From the NCBI RefSeq assembly GCF_002163675.1, contig NZ_CP019334.1, positions 1,841,001-1,905,000 on the forward strand: a stretch of DNA of 64,000 nt, in the 5' to 3' direction. The position numbers were made by a program, and so were the translations under genes. Positions 39,136 to 48,477 of the stretch are shown here, one piece after another. This DNA is from Polaribacter sp. SA4-12 (GTDB lineage: Bacteria > Bacteroidota > Bacteroidia > Flavobacteriales > Flavobacteriaceae). The notes under the pieces were generated by a model. It was not told the DNA's origin. It worked only from the letters and a program-made list of their open reading frames with translations, and ran no database searches. Numbering within the stretch: position 1 is the stretch's first letter; every line of letters starts with the position of its first letter.

Positions 39136-39567
39136 TTATTTTTTAACTTTTTTTAGATTTTCTTTTTCTTGAACTTCTTTTCTTAACCCACTGCTAGAAA
39201 AACGATGTTCTCTTTTATTAAAATATAAATCGATACCTTTTTCTTCACAATATTGTCTTCCTGTAAATTGCTTACTAGCATACTCATCTCCAATAATTCT
39301 TACATCAACCTTAAAAGAACGTAAAACATCTTCTAAATCTTGTTCTGTAGCGTAAGGAACAATTTCATCTACAAATTTACACCCCTTTAATTGAATGTAC
39401 CTTTCAACTACAGATTGAACTGGTCTATTCTTTTCTGGTCTATCTAAAGTTGGATCCGTTTGTAAAGCACAAATTAAATAATCACATTGACGCTTTGCAT
39501 CTTCTAACATCGTTATATGACCTGCATGCAATAAATCAAAAGCACTAAAAGTAATTCCTATTTTCAT
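39136..39567 (-). CDS. TagD-like nucleotidyltransferase (copy 2)
   Basis: 143 residues, starting MKIGITFSAFDLLHAGH with the HxGH nucleotide-binding motif, then [10 protein letters not shown] and the C-terminal RFSSSGLRKE. A close paralog of the gene at 33607; nearly all differences are conservative. Four bases after another nucleotidyltransferase gene, so the pair is probably co-transcribed. The activated compound is unknown. Confidence 0.82.
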   Translation of the reverse strand: MKIGITFSAFDLLHAGHITMLEDAKRQCDYLICALQTDPTLDRPEKNRPVQSVVERYIQLKGCKFVDEIVPYATEQDLEDVLRSFKVDVRIIGDEYASKQFTGRQYCEEKGIDLYFNKREHRFSSSGLRKEVQEKENLKKVKK

Positions 39568-39571
39568 GATT

Positions 39572-39997
39572 TTATTTTTTATTTAACAACCAAGATGATG
39601 ATTGTATTTTATCACCTAAACCATCTATTAATTCAATTTTCAGTTCATTACAAATTGGCGCTTCAGGAATAGAATTATTATCTTGATCTCCTCCATTTGC
39701 AAAACCTAATTGGTATTCATCTCCATAAGTTTCAAAAATAGTACGAATAGATTCACAAACAGTTCTATCCTTGTCTACAGAAATAATAGCTTTATCTACA
39801 GCTTTAATATTCTGCACTATAAATAATCGTTCATCTTCTTTTTGAAATTCTTTAGAACCTTTAAGCCCTCTTTGTAAATCACTATTAACAATTACAAACA
39901 ACTCATCCGCTAAAGCCTTTGCACTATTAAAGTATTCTAAATGTCCTTTATGAATTGGATTAAAGTATCCTGAAACAATAATTGCTCGTTTTTTCAT
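39572..39997 (-). CDS. Adenylyl/cytidylyltransferase-fold protein
   Basis: About 141 residues from the ATG at 39997 (MKKRAIIVSGYFNP); the frame extends to a TTG at 40015, which I do not prefer. The nucleotidyltransferase signature is GYFNPIHKGHLEYF with HxGH. Related to the RfaE C-terminal domain and pantetheine-type enzymes, but the sugar or alcohol phosphate used cannot be told. Its partner gene at 39136 is a different member of the same superfamily. Confidence 0.75.
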   Translation of the reverse strand: MKKRAIIVSGYFNPIHKGHLEYFNSAKALADELFVIVNSDLQRGLKGSKEFQKEDERLFIVQNIKAVDKAIISVDKDRTVCESIRTIFETYGDEYQLGFANGGDQDNNSIPEAPICNELKIELIDGLGDKIQSSSWLLNKK

Positions 39998-40221
39998 TTC
40001 TTTTGTTTTTAACAATAAAATTTTTAAACGTCTAATATAAAAAAATACTCCTTTTATATTGACATAATTTCTTATTATCTGTTATTGATTACTCAAATAT
40101 CTGATATAAATTATAAAACAAAGTTCAAGTATCGGTGAAAAATCAATTAGCTCTGTTCAATGATTAAAAGCTATCGCTTAACCTATCTTTTACAAAAATA
40201 ACATAAAACAGAAATTATAAA

Positions 40222-41058
40222 CTATTTAGATAGAGAAAACTTATAAATAATAGTACCTACTTGGTTTACGGGCGCTTTATTACTCGCACTCCATTTCGTT
40301 TTTAAAGCAGCTTGTTTAGCTGGTTTTAATAAACAAGGGTTTGAATTCGTCGTTCCTTGAACACCTGCTTTCGCATAGATAACTTTTCCATTTCTATCAA
40401 CCCGAATCTCTACAACAACCGTTCCTTCTTCTTGACAATCTGGTTGTTCTTTCGGTTTTGAAAGTGCTTTTCTACCCGCTAAATTGTAATTACCTCCAGA
40501 ACCACTTCCTGTATTTCCATAATACTTATTAGAATCAGGATCACCATTTTCTTTTCCCTTTACTCCAACTTCTTTATCATCTCCTTTCCCTTTTGGTTTT
40601 CCGTCGGATGAATTTCCGTTTAATAAATTATTTAAAGCATCTTGAGTTTCTTTTGATGGTTTTGGCTTTGGCTTTGGAATTTCTTTTTTAACAATTTCTT
40701 TTACAACCTCTTTAACGGGTTCTTTTTTTACCTCTTTTACTTTTTCTACAACAGGTACATCTTTAGAGGTATCATCTGTTATAATTTCTTCTTTAATAAT
40801 TTCTTTCGGAGTTTCTTTTACTTCTTCTTTAACGATTTCTTGTTGCTCTACAATTTTTGGTGTAGAAATTTTCTTAGTTTTTTGAACAGGTTCCCCACTA
40901 CCTACTTCTGAATTTCCAAAGTTGATTGCCAAACCATATTCTTTTGGTGGATCTAAATATTGCATTCCATAATTGAAAATCCCGAAGAGTAAAAGCATCA
41001 AGATAATCGCTGTAATAATAGCCGATTTACGTTTATGTTTGGTATCTAAAACTGACAT
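40222..41058 (-). CDS. TonB-like energy transducer
   Basis: 278 residues. One membrane helix near residues 14-32 (IITAIILMLLLFGIF), a long Lys/Glu/Pro/Val-rich periplasmic spacer with repeated KEVVKEIVKKE-like stretches, a Gly/Asn-rich linker, and a C-terminal domain with GTVVVEIRVDRNGKVIYAK and a final IIYKFSLSK. Works with ExbB/ExbD, encoded just upstream, to energise outer-membrane transport or a Tol-like function. It starts one base after exbD. Confidence 0.85.
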   Translation of the reverse strand: MSVLDTKHKRKSAIITAIILMLLLFGIFNYGMQYLDPPKEYGLAINFGNSEVGSGEPVQKTKKISTPKIVEQQEIVKEEVKETPKEIIKEEIITDDTSKDVPVVEKVKEVKKEPVKEVVKEIVKKEIPKPKPKPSKETQDALNNLLNGNSSDGKPKGKGDDKEVGVKGKENGDPDSNKYYGNTGSGSGGNYNLAGRKALSKPKEQPDCQEEGTVVVEIRVDRNGKVIYAKAGVQGTTNSNPCLLKPAKQAALKTKWSASNKAPVNQVGTIIYKFSLSK

Positions 41059-41059
41059 T

Positions 41060-41452
41060 CTATTTGCCTTTTACAGCTAAAATCATTTTTAATTTATTCT
41101 TATTAGCGATGTCAATTACTTTCATCACATTTTTATAAGGAGCGTCTTTATGACCTCTAATTATAATCGTTTTCTTTTTATCTGTACCAACACTTCTTAA
41201 AATTTCACTTTCTAATTTTGATGAACTCACTTTAGTTTTATCAATATAAAATAATGATTTATCAGTAATTGTTACAGCTACAGATTTATTGTTTTCTGTT
41301 TTCCCTCCTGCTTTTGGTAACAGAACATCAATAGCACTTACTGTAACCAAAGTTGATGTTAGCATAAAAAATATCAACAATAAAAAAACAATATCTGTCA
41401 TAGATGACATATTGAATGTTGGATCTACTTTATTTCTTCCGCGTAAATTCAT
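41060..41452 (-). CDS. exbD: ExbD/TolR-family proton-channel subunit
   Basis: 130 residues. The single membrane helix with the essential aspartate is in SMTDIVFLLLIFFMLTST; a small periplasmic domain follows (KKTIIIRGHKDAPYKNVMKVID). Subunit of the ExbB-ExbD motor that powers the TonB-like protein encoded next. Confidence 0.9.
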   Translation of the reverse strand: MNLRGRNKVDPTFNMSSMTDIVFLLLIFFMLTSTLVTVSAIDVLLPKAGGKTENNKSVAVTITDKSLFYIDKTKVSSSKLESEILRSVGTDKKKTIIIRGHKDAPYKNVMKVIDIANKNKLKMILAVKGK

Positions 41453-41478
41453 TTTTTTTATTAAAAAATTAAATAATT

Positions 41479-42168
41479 CTATACTGGTTCATTTAATAAA
41501 TCTAAAAACTCAACAGATTTTGCTTCCATTTGATAAACTACTTTATCAGTTCTTACCACCAAATGATTATATGTAATGTAAGCTATAATACCTACAATTA
41601 AACCCGCAACCGTTGTTGTCATTGCAGTATACAAACCATCAGAAAGTAATTTAATATCTATTTGACCACCAGCATTTGCTATTTCATGAATAGCAACTAT
41701 CATACCTATCACTGTTCCTAAAAAACCAATCATAGGTGCAGCTCCTGCAATTGTAGCCAAAACACTAACATTTTTTTCTAATTGATAAATCTCTAACTTT
41801 CCTGCAGTTTCAATTGCTGTATTAATATCATCTAAAGGTTTTCCTATTCTAGAAATTCCTTTACCTATTAATCGAGCAGTTGGCGTGTTTTTACTTTTAC
41901 AAAGCGCATCAGCAGACTCTAATTTTCCATTAGAAACATAGTCTTTAATTTGATTCATAAAATTTTCATCAATCTTTGATGCAGCTTTTATAGCAAAAAA
42001 ACGTTCGAAATAAATATATAAACCAACAGTTAACAACACAAATAGAATTGCTATTATTATTTGCCCTCCTAAACCACCATCCATAATTAGCCTATAGATA
42101 GAAAGTGTTTTTTCTTCTGAAACTGTTTCTTCTAAAAGTTCTTTATTTTCTTGAAAAAATGATATCAT
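41479..42168 (-). CDS. exbB: ExbB/TolQ/MotA-family proton-channel protein
   Basis: 229 residues with three membrane helices: IIIAILFVLLTVGLYIYFERF, then after the cytoplasmic loop LATIAGAAPMIGFLGTVIGM and AMTTTVAGLIVGIIAYITYN, the last two containing the family's channel motifs. First gene of an exbB-exbD-tonB unit with short spacers. Confidence 0.9.
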   Translation of the reverse strand: MISFFQENKELLEETVSEEKTLSIYRLIMDGGLGGQIIIAILFVLLTVGLYIYFERFFAIKAASKIDENFMNQIKDYVSNGKLESADALCKSKNTPTARLIGKGISRIGKPLDDINTAIETAGKLEIYQLEKNVSVLATIAGAAPMIGFLGTVIGMIVAIHEIANAGGQIDIKLLSDGLYTAMTTTVAGLIVGIIAYITYNHLVVRTDKVVYQMEAKSVEFLDLLNEPV

Positions 42169-42251
42169 TCAATTCTTTTTTTAAGTTCTATTTAAGTAAC
42201 GACTATTCTTTTTTTAAATTGTTTCAAAACAAAAGAATAGAATTTATTTTT

Positions 42252-42296
42252 ACATCAAAAAAAATGCCATTTCAAATAAAACTTGAAATGACATTT
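42252..42296 (-). terminator. Terminator after nhaD
   Basis: Hairpin of AAAATG.CATTTCAA (from 42261) with TTGAAATG.CATTTT (to 42296), one central mismatch. On the minus strand it is followed by a run of eight T. It lies between the nhaD stop and the exbB operon. Confidence 0.8.
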
Positions 42297-42317
42297 TAAT
42301 ATTTATTTTTTTATAAC

Positions 42318-43718
42318 TTAAAAAAGTGTTCTTGTAATCATAAATGCTGCAGAACCAACTAAGAAGCCAATTAATGCTAACCAAGATATTTTTTTAAAGT
42401 ACCAGAAAAAATCTATTTTTTCCATTCCCATTGCAACAACTCCTGCCGCAGAACCAATGATTAACATAGATCCTCCTGTACCTGCTGAGAATGCTATAAA
42501 GTGCCATAGTTCATTATCTATTGGCTCAGAGAACATACCTAAACTTGCTGCAACTAAAGGTACATTATCAATTACTGCAGAACCAACACCCAATAACATT
42601 ACTACTAAATCTGAAACTCCTGTTACTCCAGGAACATGTAACTCTGTTCCCATCATTGGTACGGATTCTTGTAAAGTTGAAGCAAAATTAAATAGAATTC
42701 CTAAAGATTCTAAAGCAGCAACTGCCATTAATATCCCTAAGAAAAATAAAATACTTGGCATTTCAATTTTTGACAATGATGCATGTACTGGACTGTGATG
42801 TGCAGCTGCATCATGCTCTTCGCTATCAAAATCTGATAAAGAAAATTTAGATCTACTATATATCTCTGCAAATGTTGCAACAATTGCTAAAGATAACATC
42901 ATACCGACATAAGGAGGTAAATGTGTAACTGTTTTAAAAATTGGCACAAAAATAATAGCACCTAAACCTAAATATAACATTCTTGCACTGTGCTGACTTT
43001 TTGGTTTCTCTACTTCTTCTTCAGAATCAATTTCACCCTTAAACGCTGGTAAAAACGAAGCTATTAAAGTAGGAACTGCCATACATAATAATGATGGTAA
43101 TAATAAATACTCTATTAATTTTAAAGTAGTAACTTTTTTACCAATCCAAAGCATTGTTGTAGTAACATCTCCAATAGGAGACCAAGCACCACCTGCATTT
43201 GCAGCAATAATAATTAAACCTGCAAACCAAATTCTTTCTTCTCTATTTTTAACAATTTTCTGAAGAATAGAAATTAATACAATAGTTGCTGTTAAATTAT
43301 CTATAATAGCAGATAAAACAAAAGCTAAAATTGAGAAAATCCATAAAATTTTAGATTTCTTTTTTGTCTTTACATAACTTTTTATAGTAGAAAATCCATC
43401 GAAATAATCAATGATTTCAACAATTGTCATTGCTCCTAAAAGGAATACTAAAATTTCTGCAGTTTTACCTAGATGATGTAATAAAGTTTCTTCAACAATA
43501 TGTAATTTATCATCATGAACCATAGATGCAAAACCATCTACTAAACCATGATTAGCAGAATCGAACCATTGCGTAAAATTATCGACACCAAGAGCAACTA
43601 ACGCCCAGCAAACCGCCATCATCATCAAGGCAGGAATTAATTTATCTAACTTTAAGTTGTGCTCTAAAGTAATGGCTAAATACCCCATTACAAATACAAT
43701 AATAATTACTGATTCCAT
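42318..43718 (-). CDS. nhaD: NhaD-type Na+/H+ antiporter
   Basis: 466 residues with about twelve to thirteen membrane helices, of the ion-transporter superfamily. AIIDNLTATIVLISIL, NAGGAWSPIGDVTTTMLW and GVGSAVIDNVPLVAASLGM are the paired DN-containing signatures of NhaD. Exports sodium for protons in the inner membrane, fitting a marine or halotolerant host. Fifteen bases downstream of the dehydrogenase gene, so the two form an operon. Confidence 0.92.
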   Translation of the reverse strand: MESVIIIVFVMGYLAITLEHNLKLDKLIPALMMMAVCWALVALGVDNFTQWFDSANHGLVDGFASMVHDDKLHIVEETLLHHLGKTAEILVFLLGAMTIVEIIDYFDGFSTIKSYVKTKKKSKILWIFSILAFVLSAIIDNLTATIVLISILQKIVKNREERIWFAGLIIIAANAGGAWSPIGDVTTTMLWIGKKVTTLKLIEYLLLPSLLCMAVPTLIASFLPAFKGEIDSEEEVEKPKSQHSARMLYLGLGAIIFVPIFKTVTHLPPYVGMMLSLAIVATFAEIYSRSKFSLSDFDSEEHDAAAHHSPVHASLSKIEMPSILFFLGILMAVAALESLGILFNFASTLQESVPMMGTELHVPGVTGVSDLVVMLLGVGSAVIDNVPLVAASLGMFSEPIDNELWHFIAFSAGTGGSMLIIGSAAGVVAMGMEKIDFFWYFKKISWLALIGFLVGSAAFMITRTLF

Positions 43719-43733
43719 TTTTGTTTATTTAAT

Positions 43734-44960
43734 TTATATCAATTCTTTTAGCGCTATTTCAAACGCTGTTTCACTTATTTTTGTTTTTGAAGCACTTCTT
43801 GCAAAGGTTCTTTGCAGTGCTTTCTTTATCGTATTTGAAGTATCTTCAAAAATAGCTTCATCTGTCATCTCTACTCTTCTCTCCATAAAATAAGCAAATA
43901 CTCTTGCCATTCCACAATTGGAAATAAAATCAGGAATTAAACTCACTTTTTTATCTGTATCTTCCATGATTGATCCAAAGAAAATTTCTTTATCAGCAAA
44001 AGGAACGTTTGCACCACAAGAAATCACTTCTAAACCTGTTTCAATCATTTGATTAATTTGCTCTTGCTTTACCAATCTTGAAGCTGCACATGGTGCAAAA
44101 ACCTCACAAGACAAATTCCAGATTCGACTATTAATTTCTTCAAAAGGAATCATGTTTTCTGCAACCAATGTATTACCATCTTTATGTAAAAACAGTTCTT
44201 TTATTTCTTCAAAAGAAAAACCTTCTTCATTTATAACCCCTCCAACTCTATCGATAATTCCAACAACTTTAGCACCCATTTGCGCTAAATAATATGCTGC
44301 TGCAGAACCTACATTTCCAAAGCCTTGTACAATTGCTCTTTTACCAACAATTGTTCCTCCATAAATATCATAATAATGACGAGCAGCTTCAGCAACACCA
44401 AAACCTGTAATCATATCAGCTACTGTAAATTTCGCTGAAATATCAGGAGAATAACTTTCGCTTTCTATGACTTTTATCACCCCATGCCTCAATTGACCAA
44501 TCCTGTTAATCTTATCAGCTTCTGTTGGTTTAAAATGACCATTAAACACTCCTTCTTGAGGGTGCCAAACTCCAACATCTTCTGTCATTGGTATTACTTC
44601 ATGAATCTCATCAACATTTAAATCTCCTCCAGTTCCGTAATAATTTTTCAATAATGGAGAAACAGCACTAAACCACCTTTCTAAAACACCTTTTTTACGA
44701 GGGTCTTCTGGATTAAAATTTATTCCAGACTTTGCTCCTCCAATTGCAGGACCAGAAACTGTAAACTTCACTTCCATTGTTTTTGCAAGAGACAGAACTT
44801 CATTCATATCTAACCCCTCTCTCATTCTTGTTCCTCCGCCTGCAGCACCTCCTCTTAAAGAGTTTATCACTGTCCAACCTTCTGCTTCTGTTTCAGAATC
44901 TTTCCAATTAAAAACTATTTCTGGTTGCTTATTCTCGTATATTTTTAATAATTCTTTCAT
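43734..44960 (-). CDS. Glu/Leu/Phe/Val-type dehydrogenase
   Basis: 408-residue amino-acid dehydrogenase of the glutamate/leucine dehydrogenase superfamily. The substrate-binding GGAAGGGTRMREG and catalytic region KFTVSGPAIGGAKSGI are clear, followed by the GTGGDLNVDE segment and a NAD(P)-binding domain with VQGFGNVGSAAAYYLA. Whether glutamate or a branched-chain amino acid is the substrate cannot be settled. Transcribed together with nhaD. Confidence 0.85.
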   Translation of the reverse strand: MKELLKIYENKQPEIVFNWKDSETEAEGWTVINSLRGGAAGGGTRMREGLDMNEVLSLAKTMEVKFTVSGPAIGGAKSGINFNPEDPRKKGVLERWFSAVSPLLKNYYGTGGDLNVDEIHEVIPMTEDVGVWHPQEGVFNGHFKPTEADKINRIGQLRHGVIKVIESESYSPDISAKFTVADMITGFGVAEAARHYYDIYGGTIVGKRAIVQGFGNVGSAAAYYLAQMGAKVVGIIDRVGGVINEEGFSFEEIKELFLHKDGNTLVAENMIPFEEINSRIWNLSCEVFAPCAASRLVKQEQINQMIETGLEVISCGANVPFADKEIFFGSIMEDTDKKVSLIPDFISNCGMARVFAYFMERRVEMTDEAIFEDTSNTIKKALQRTFARSASKTKISETAFEIALKELI

Positions 44961-45134
44961 AATAAAATTTTAATAAATTAACTTATCTTTTGTGCTTTTT
45001 CAAACAATTTTAATTTTTGATTAAAATCCCCATCAGGGGAAAAGTTAAAGCTGATTCATTTTAAATTTTTTAGAAATATTATGTATTTGATACCGTACAA
45101 ACTTACAGTAAATAAATGATTGTTCAAATATTTA

Positions 45135-46202
45135 TTAAATTCCTAAGGGTAAAAAGATATCTCCAGATGAATGATCCATTTTTGCTCCCGTAACACTTGA
45201 CAAGCAATTAATCTGATTATTAAACCTTAACACTCCTAAAAAAGCAAAAAGTAATGCTTCTTTAAAATCGATAAGCTCTGTTTTAGGTAACATAATTTTG
45301 CTCTTTGATACATCTTCAATACGATTCATTAAAAAAGAATTAAAAGCACCTCCACCAGTAATTAAAACCGAATTATTATCTTTTATTATTTTACTTATTT
45401 GAATAGCAACATGTTCCACAAAAGTTCTCAAAATGGATGAAATATCAGTTTCTAAACGATCTATTAAAGGAAAAATATTTTCTTTAACCCATTCCAAACC
45501 TAAAGATTTTGGTGGGTTTTGTGAATAAAAATCAATAGAATTCAATGCAGTTAAAAGTTGGTGATTCAATTTTCCTTTAGAGGCAATTCCCCCAGAATCA
45601 TCATATTCTAAACCTAATTTATTTACATAATGATTCAAGACAATATTTACAGGGCAAATATCAAAAGCAATTCTTACTCCATTTTTATTAAAAGAGATAT
45701 TAGAAAAACCCCCAAGATTTAAACAATAATCATAATTAGAAAAAAGTAATTCATCACCTATCGGAACCAAAGGCGCTCCTTGGCCACCTAACGCAACATC
45801 TTGCGTTCTGAAATCGCAAATAACTTTTTGCTTTGTTGCATTTGCAATTATTTGTCCATCGCCAATTTGAAGTGTAATCCCCTTATGAGGCTGATGCAAA
45901 ACCGTATGACCATGAGAAGCAATAAAATCGATATCTTCAATCTGAAATTTATCAATAAAATCATTAATCACACCTCCTAAAAAAGCACCATATTCTATAT
46001 TTAACGCTGTTAAATCATCAGAAGAAAAACCAATTGAATTCTGTAATGTCGATTTCCATTTTTTAGAATAAGAAACAGTTTCTGAGTGTAAAATATCAAA
46101 ATCTTGATAGTTATCATTTAAAAACTTCACATAGACCAAATCAATTCCATCTAAAGACGTCCCTGACATTAATCCCACTACAAAAAACTCCTTTTTATTC
46201 AT
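45135..46202 (-). CDS. anmK: AnmK, anhydro-N-acetylmuramic acid kinase
   Basis: 355 residues. The N-terminal phosphate-binding loop is GLMSGTSLDGIDLVYV, followed by SHGHTVLHQP, LQIGDGQIIA, LNLGGFSNIS and the late VLITGGGAFNSFLM. Phosphorylates and opens anhydro-MurNAc from cell-wall turnover to MurNAc-6-P. Divergent from the acyl-CoA dehydrogenase gene. Confidence 0.94.
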   Translation of the reverse strand: MNKKEFFVVGLMSGTSLDGIDLVYVKFLNDNYQDFDILHSETVSYSKKWKSTLQNSIGFSSDDLTALNIEYGAFLGGVINDFIDKFQIEDIDFIASHGHTVLHQPHKGITLQIGDGQIIANATKQKVICDFRTQDVALGGQGAPLVPIGDELLFSNYDYCLNLGGFSNISFNKNGVRIAFDICPVNIVLNHYVNKLGLEYDDSGGIASKGKLNHQLLTALNSIDFYSQNPPKSLGLEWVKENIFPLIDRLETDISSILRTFVEHVAIQISKIIKDNNSVLITGGGAFNSFLMNRIEDVSKSKIMLPKTELIDFKEALLFAFLGVLRFNNQINCLSSVTGAKMDHSSGDIFLPLGI

Positions 46203-46225
46203 AATTGTAAAATTAACAAAAGTCT

Positions 46226-46257
46226 ATTGATAATAAGTTACGAAATCGATATCTTTG
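46226..46257 (+). promoter_or_regulatory. Promoter of the acyl-CoA dehydrogenase gene
   Basis: TTG at 46227-46229, a 20-base spacer and TATCTTTG at 46250-46257, matching the TAnnTTTG consensus; 37 bases before the ATG. Confidence 0.7.
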
Positions 46258-46294
46258 GAGCCATTAATTACGAATATAATAAAAATACACACAT

Positions 46295-47437
46295 ATGGAT
46301 TTTAGTTTAACAGAAGAACACCTAATGATTCGAGATGCTGCAAGAGACTTTGCGCAAACAGAATTATTACCTGGTGTAATAGAAAGAGACAACAAGCAAG
46401 AATTTCCGCAAGAATTAGTGAAAAAGATGGGAGATTTAGGCTTTTTAGGAATTATGGTAGATCCAAAATACGGAGGAAGCGGAATGGACGCTATTTCTTA
46501 CGTATTAATTATGGAAGAACTTTCTAAAATCGACGCTTCTGCATCCGTAATTGTTTCTGTTAACAACTCATTAGTTTGTTACGGTTTAGAATCTTACGCT
46601 AACGAAGATCAAAAACAAAAATATTTAACAAAACTAGCAACAGGAGAATTTGTTGGCGCGTTCTGTTTAAGTGAACCAGAAGCAGGTTCAGACGCAACAT
46701 CACAAGCAACAACTGCAGAAGATAAAGGTGATCATTATGTAATTAACGGAACAAAAAATTGGATTACAAGCGGTGGACGTGCAGATGTATATTTAGTAAT
46801 TGCACAAACAGACCGAGAAAAAGGACATAAAGGAATCAACGCTTTTATTGTAGAAAAAGGAACAGAAGGTTTTCACGTTGGCCCAAAAGAAGACAAATTA
46901 GGAATCCGTGGTTCAGACACGCACACTTTACAATTCAACGATGTAAAAGTACCAAAAGAAAACAGAATCGGAGAAGATGGTTTTGGTTTTAAATTCGCTA
47001 TGAAAACACTTTCTGGAGGACGAATTGGTATTGCTGCACAAGCATTAGGTATTGCAGCAGGTGCTTATGAGTTGGCTTTAAAATACTCTAAAGAACGTAA
47101 AGCTTTTGGAACAGAGATTTGCAATCATCAAGCAATTGCATTTAAATTAGCAGACATGCACACAGAAATCGAGGCAGCAAGAATGTTGGTTATGAAAGCT
47201 GCTTGGGACAAAGACCAAGGTAACAATTACGATATGTCTAGCGCAATGGCAAAATTATACGCAAGTAAAGTTGCTATGGAACACACTGTAGAAGCTGTGC
47301 AAATTCACGGTGGAAACGGTTTTGTAAAAGATTACCACGTAGAACGTTTAATGCGTGATGCTAAAATTACACAGATTTACGAAGGAACTTCTGAGATTCA
47401 GAAAATCGTAATTTCTCGTGGAATTATCAAAGGATAA
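46295..47437 (+). CDS. Short-chain acyl-CoA dehydrogenase
   Basis: 380-residue flavoenzyme of fatty-acid or branched-chain acid breakdown. FAD-binding and substrate motifs: FCLSEPEAGSDA, NWITSGGRADVYLV, and the C-terminal catalytic glutamate in QIYEGTSEIQKIVISRGI, the position used by short-chain butyryl-type enzymes. Codon usage looks richer in C-ending codons than its neighbours, as expected for a highly expressed gene (inference). A terminator follows. Confidence 0.92.
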   Translation: MDFSLTEEHLMIRDAARDFAQTELLPGVIERDNKQEFPQELVKKMGDLGFLGIMVDPKYGGSGMDAISYVLIMEELSKIDASASVIVSVNNSLVCYGLESYANEDQKQKYLTKLATGEFVGAFCLSEPEAGSDATSQATTAEDKGDHYVINGTKNWITSGGRADVYLVIAQTDREKGHKGINAFIVEKGTEGFHVGPKEDKLGIRGSDTHTLQFNDVKVPKENRIGEDGFGFKFAMKTLSGGRIGIAAQALGIAAGAYELALKYSKERKAFGTEICNHQAIAFKLADMHTEIEAARMLVMKAAWDKDQGNNYDMSSAMAKLYASKVAMEHTVEAVQIHGGNGFVKDYHVERLMRDAKITQIYEGTSEIQKIVISRGIIKG

Positions 47438-47460
47438 AGTACACCTTATATATAGTCTCT

Positions 47461-47491
47461 AAAAATCCATCTTTTTAAAAGGTGGGTTTTT
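47461..47491 (+). terminator. Terminator after the acyl-CoA dehydrogenase gene
   Basis: AAAAATCCATCTT at 47461-47473 pairs, with two G-U wobbles, with AAGGTGGGTTTTT at 47479-47491; the stem itself ends in a T run. Confidence 0.75.
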
Positions 47492-47494
47492 CTT

Positions 47495-47597
47495 TTGGGC
47501 GCAACCTTTCAGGTCAGGCTTTACGCACTCGCTTTTTTGTAAAAACAAAAAGAGCTCAAACAATTGCTTCAATCCTTTGCGCGTGCTTACTTGCAAA
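47495..47597. repeat. Decayed dispersed repeat (GGGCG...GGTCAGGCT type)
   Basis: TTTTGGGCGCAACC, then GGTCAGGCTTTACGCACTCGC and CAATCCTTTGCGCG. It shares TTTTGGGCG and GGTCAGGCT, in the same order, with the tract at 57586-57715 and is more GC-rich than its surroundings. It fills the gap between two convergent genes. Resembles a repeat family I associate with flavobacterial intergenic regions. Confidence 0.5.
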
Positions 47598-48380
47598 CTA
47601 CAGTTCTAATTCAATATCATACAATTGCAAACCAGAAGAAGGCGCATTATTCCGCATATACATTCTATCATTATCTTCTTTTAAAGAAGCTTCAATAAAT
47701 TCTAAATCAAGATTCCCTTTCCCAACCTCAAATAATGTTGCCATCATCAAACGAATCTGATAACGTAAAAACCCTTTTCCTCTAACCTTAAATATATAAG
47801 ACTTTTCAGGAAAGAAATTCGCTGTTAAAATATCATTCTCTACAATTTCACAAGAATCAATCACTCTTTTAAAAATCGTTTTTTCAGAAGGCTTTGTACA
47901 ATATTTATGAAAATAATGTTCCCCTTCAAACAACTTCACAGCTTTCATCATTGTATCAATATCAAGATCTTCATTAAGATTTACAATAAACGGAGCAGCA
48001 AAAGGATGATTTTTCCCTCCAAATGAAAAGTAATAATGGTATTCTTTAATCTTCGGAGAATTAATAATATTAAAACCTCTATTTACCTTCTGAATAGAAA
48101 TCGCTCTAAAATCAGGAGAAAAATTAGCATTTAAAGAATCCACAAAAGAAGCTTCATCAACTAAACCATCTGTAAACATTTGAATATAGTATGTATTTGC
48201 AGAAACCTTAGCATCCGTCCTTCCAACACCAATAGTTTTATAATTAACATCCTCAAAAACAAACGACAAGGTTTTATCAACCATATCATGTAATGTTTTA
48301 GCATTTGTTTGTTTTTGCCATCCAGAAAACCGAAAACCTAAAAACTGCAGCCTTACTATATAAGAAAATGAGTATTTCAT
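47598..48380 (-). CDS. truA: TruA, tRNA pseudouridine(38-40) synthase
   Basis: 260 residues. LQFLGFRFSGWQKQTNAKTL at the N-terminus, the catalytic aspartate in VGRTDAKVSANTYYIQM (about residue 54), and KGFLRYQIRLMMATLFEVGKG near the C-terminus are standard TruA. Modifies U38-40 of tRNA anticodon arms. Its promoter is so close that the mRNA may be leaderless. Confidence 0.92.
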   Translation of the reverse strand: MKYSFSYIVRLQFLGFRFSGWQKQTNAKTLHDMVDKTLSFVFEDVNYKTIGVGRTDAKVSANTYYIQMFTDGLVDEASFVDSLNANFSPDFRAISIQKVNRGFNIINSPKIKEYHYYFSFGGKNHPFAAPFIVNLNEDLDIDTMMKAVKLFEGEHYFHKYCTKPSEKTIFKRVIDSCEIVENDILTANFFPEKSYIFKVRGKGFLRYQIRLMMATLFEVGKGNLDLEFIEASLKEDNDRMYMRNNAPSSGLQLYDIELEL

Positions 48381-48385
48381 AGATG

Positions 48386-48418
48386 CAAATGTACAATAAT
48401 TACATTTTTTTTCACAAA
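48386..48418 (-). promoter_or_regulatory. truA promoter
   Basis: TTTG (48418-48415), a 21-base spacer and TACATTTG (48393-48386), a full TAnnTTTG match. The ATG at 48380 is only 5 bases past the -7 element. Confidence 0.65.
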
Positions 48419-48477
48419 AGGCTCATTTTTATGAATATCCTAAAATTATACCATACTTTTTTACAAACACTATATTT

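Noticed and set aside
45027..45040. Small hairpin TCCCC-ATCA-GGGGA between anmK and the dehydrogenase gene
   Set aside because: Only 5 bp of stem and no T run on either strand; too weak to call a terminator or regulator.
47482..47760. 92-residue open frame overlapping truA antisense
   Set aside because: Begins in a decayed repeat and continues antisense to truA; no supporting start site.
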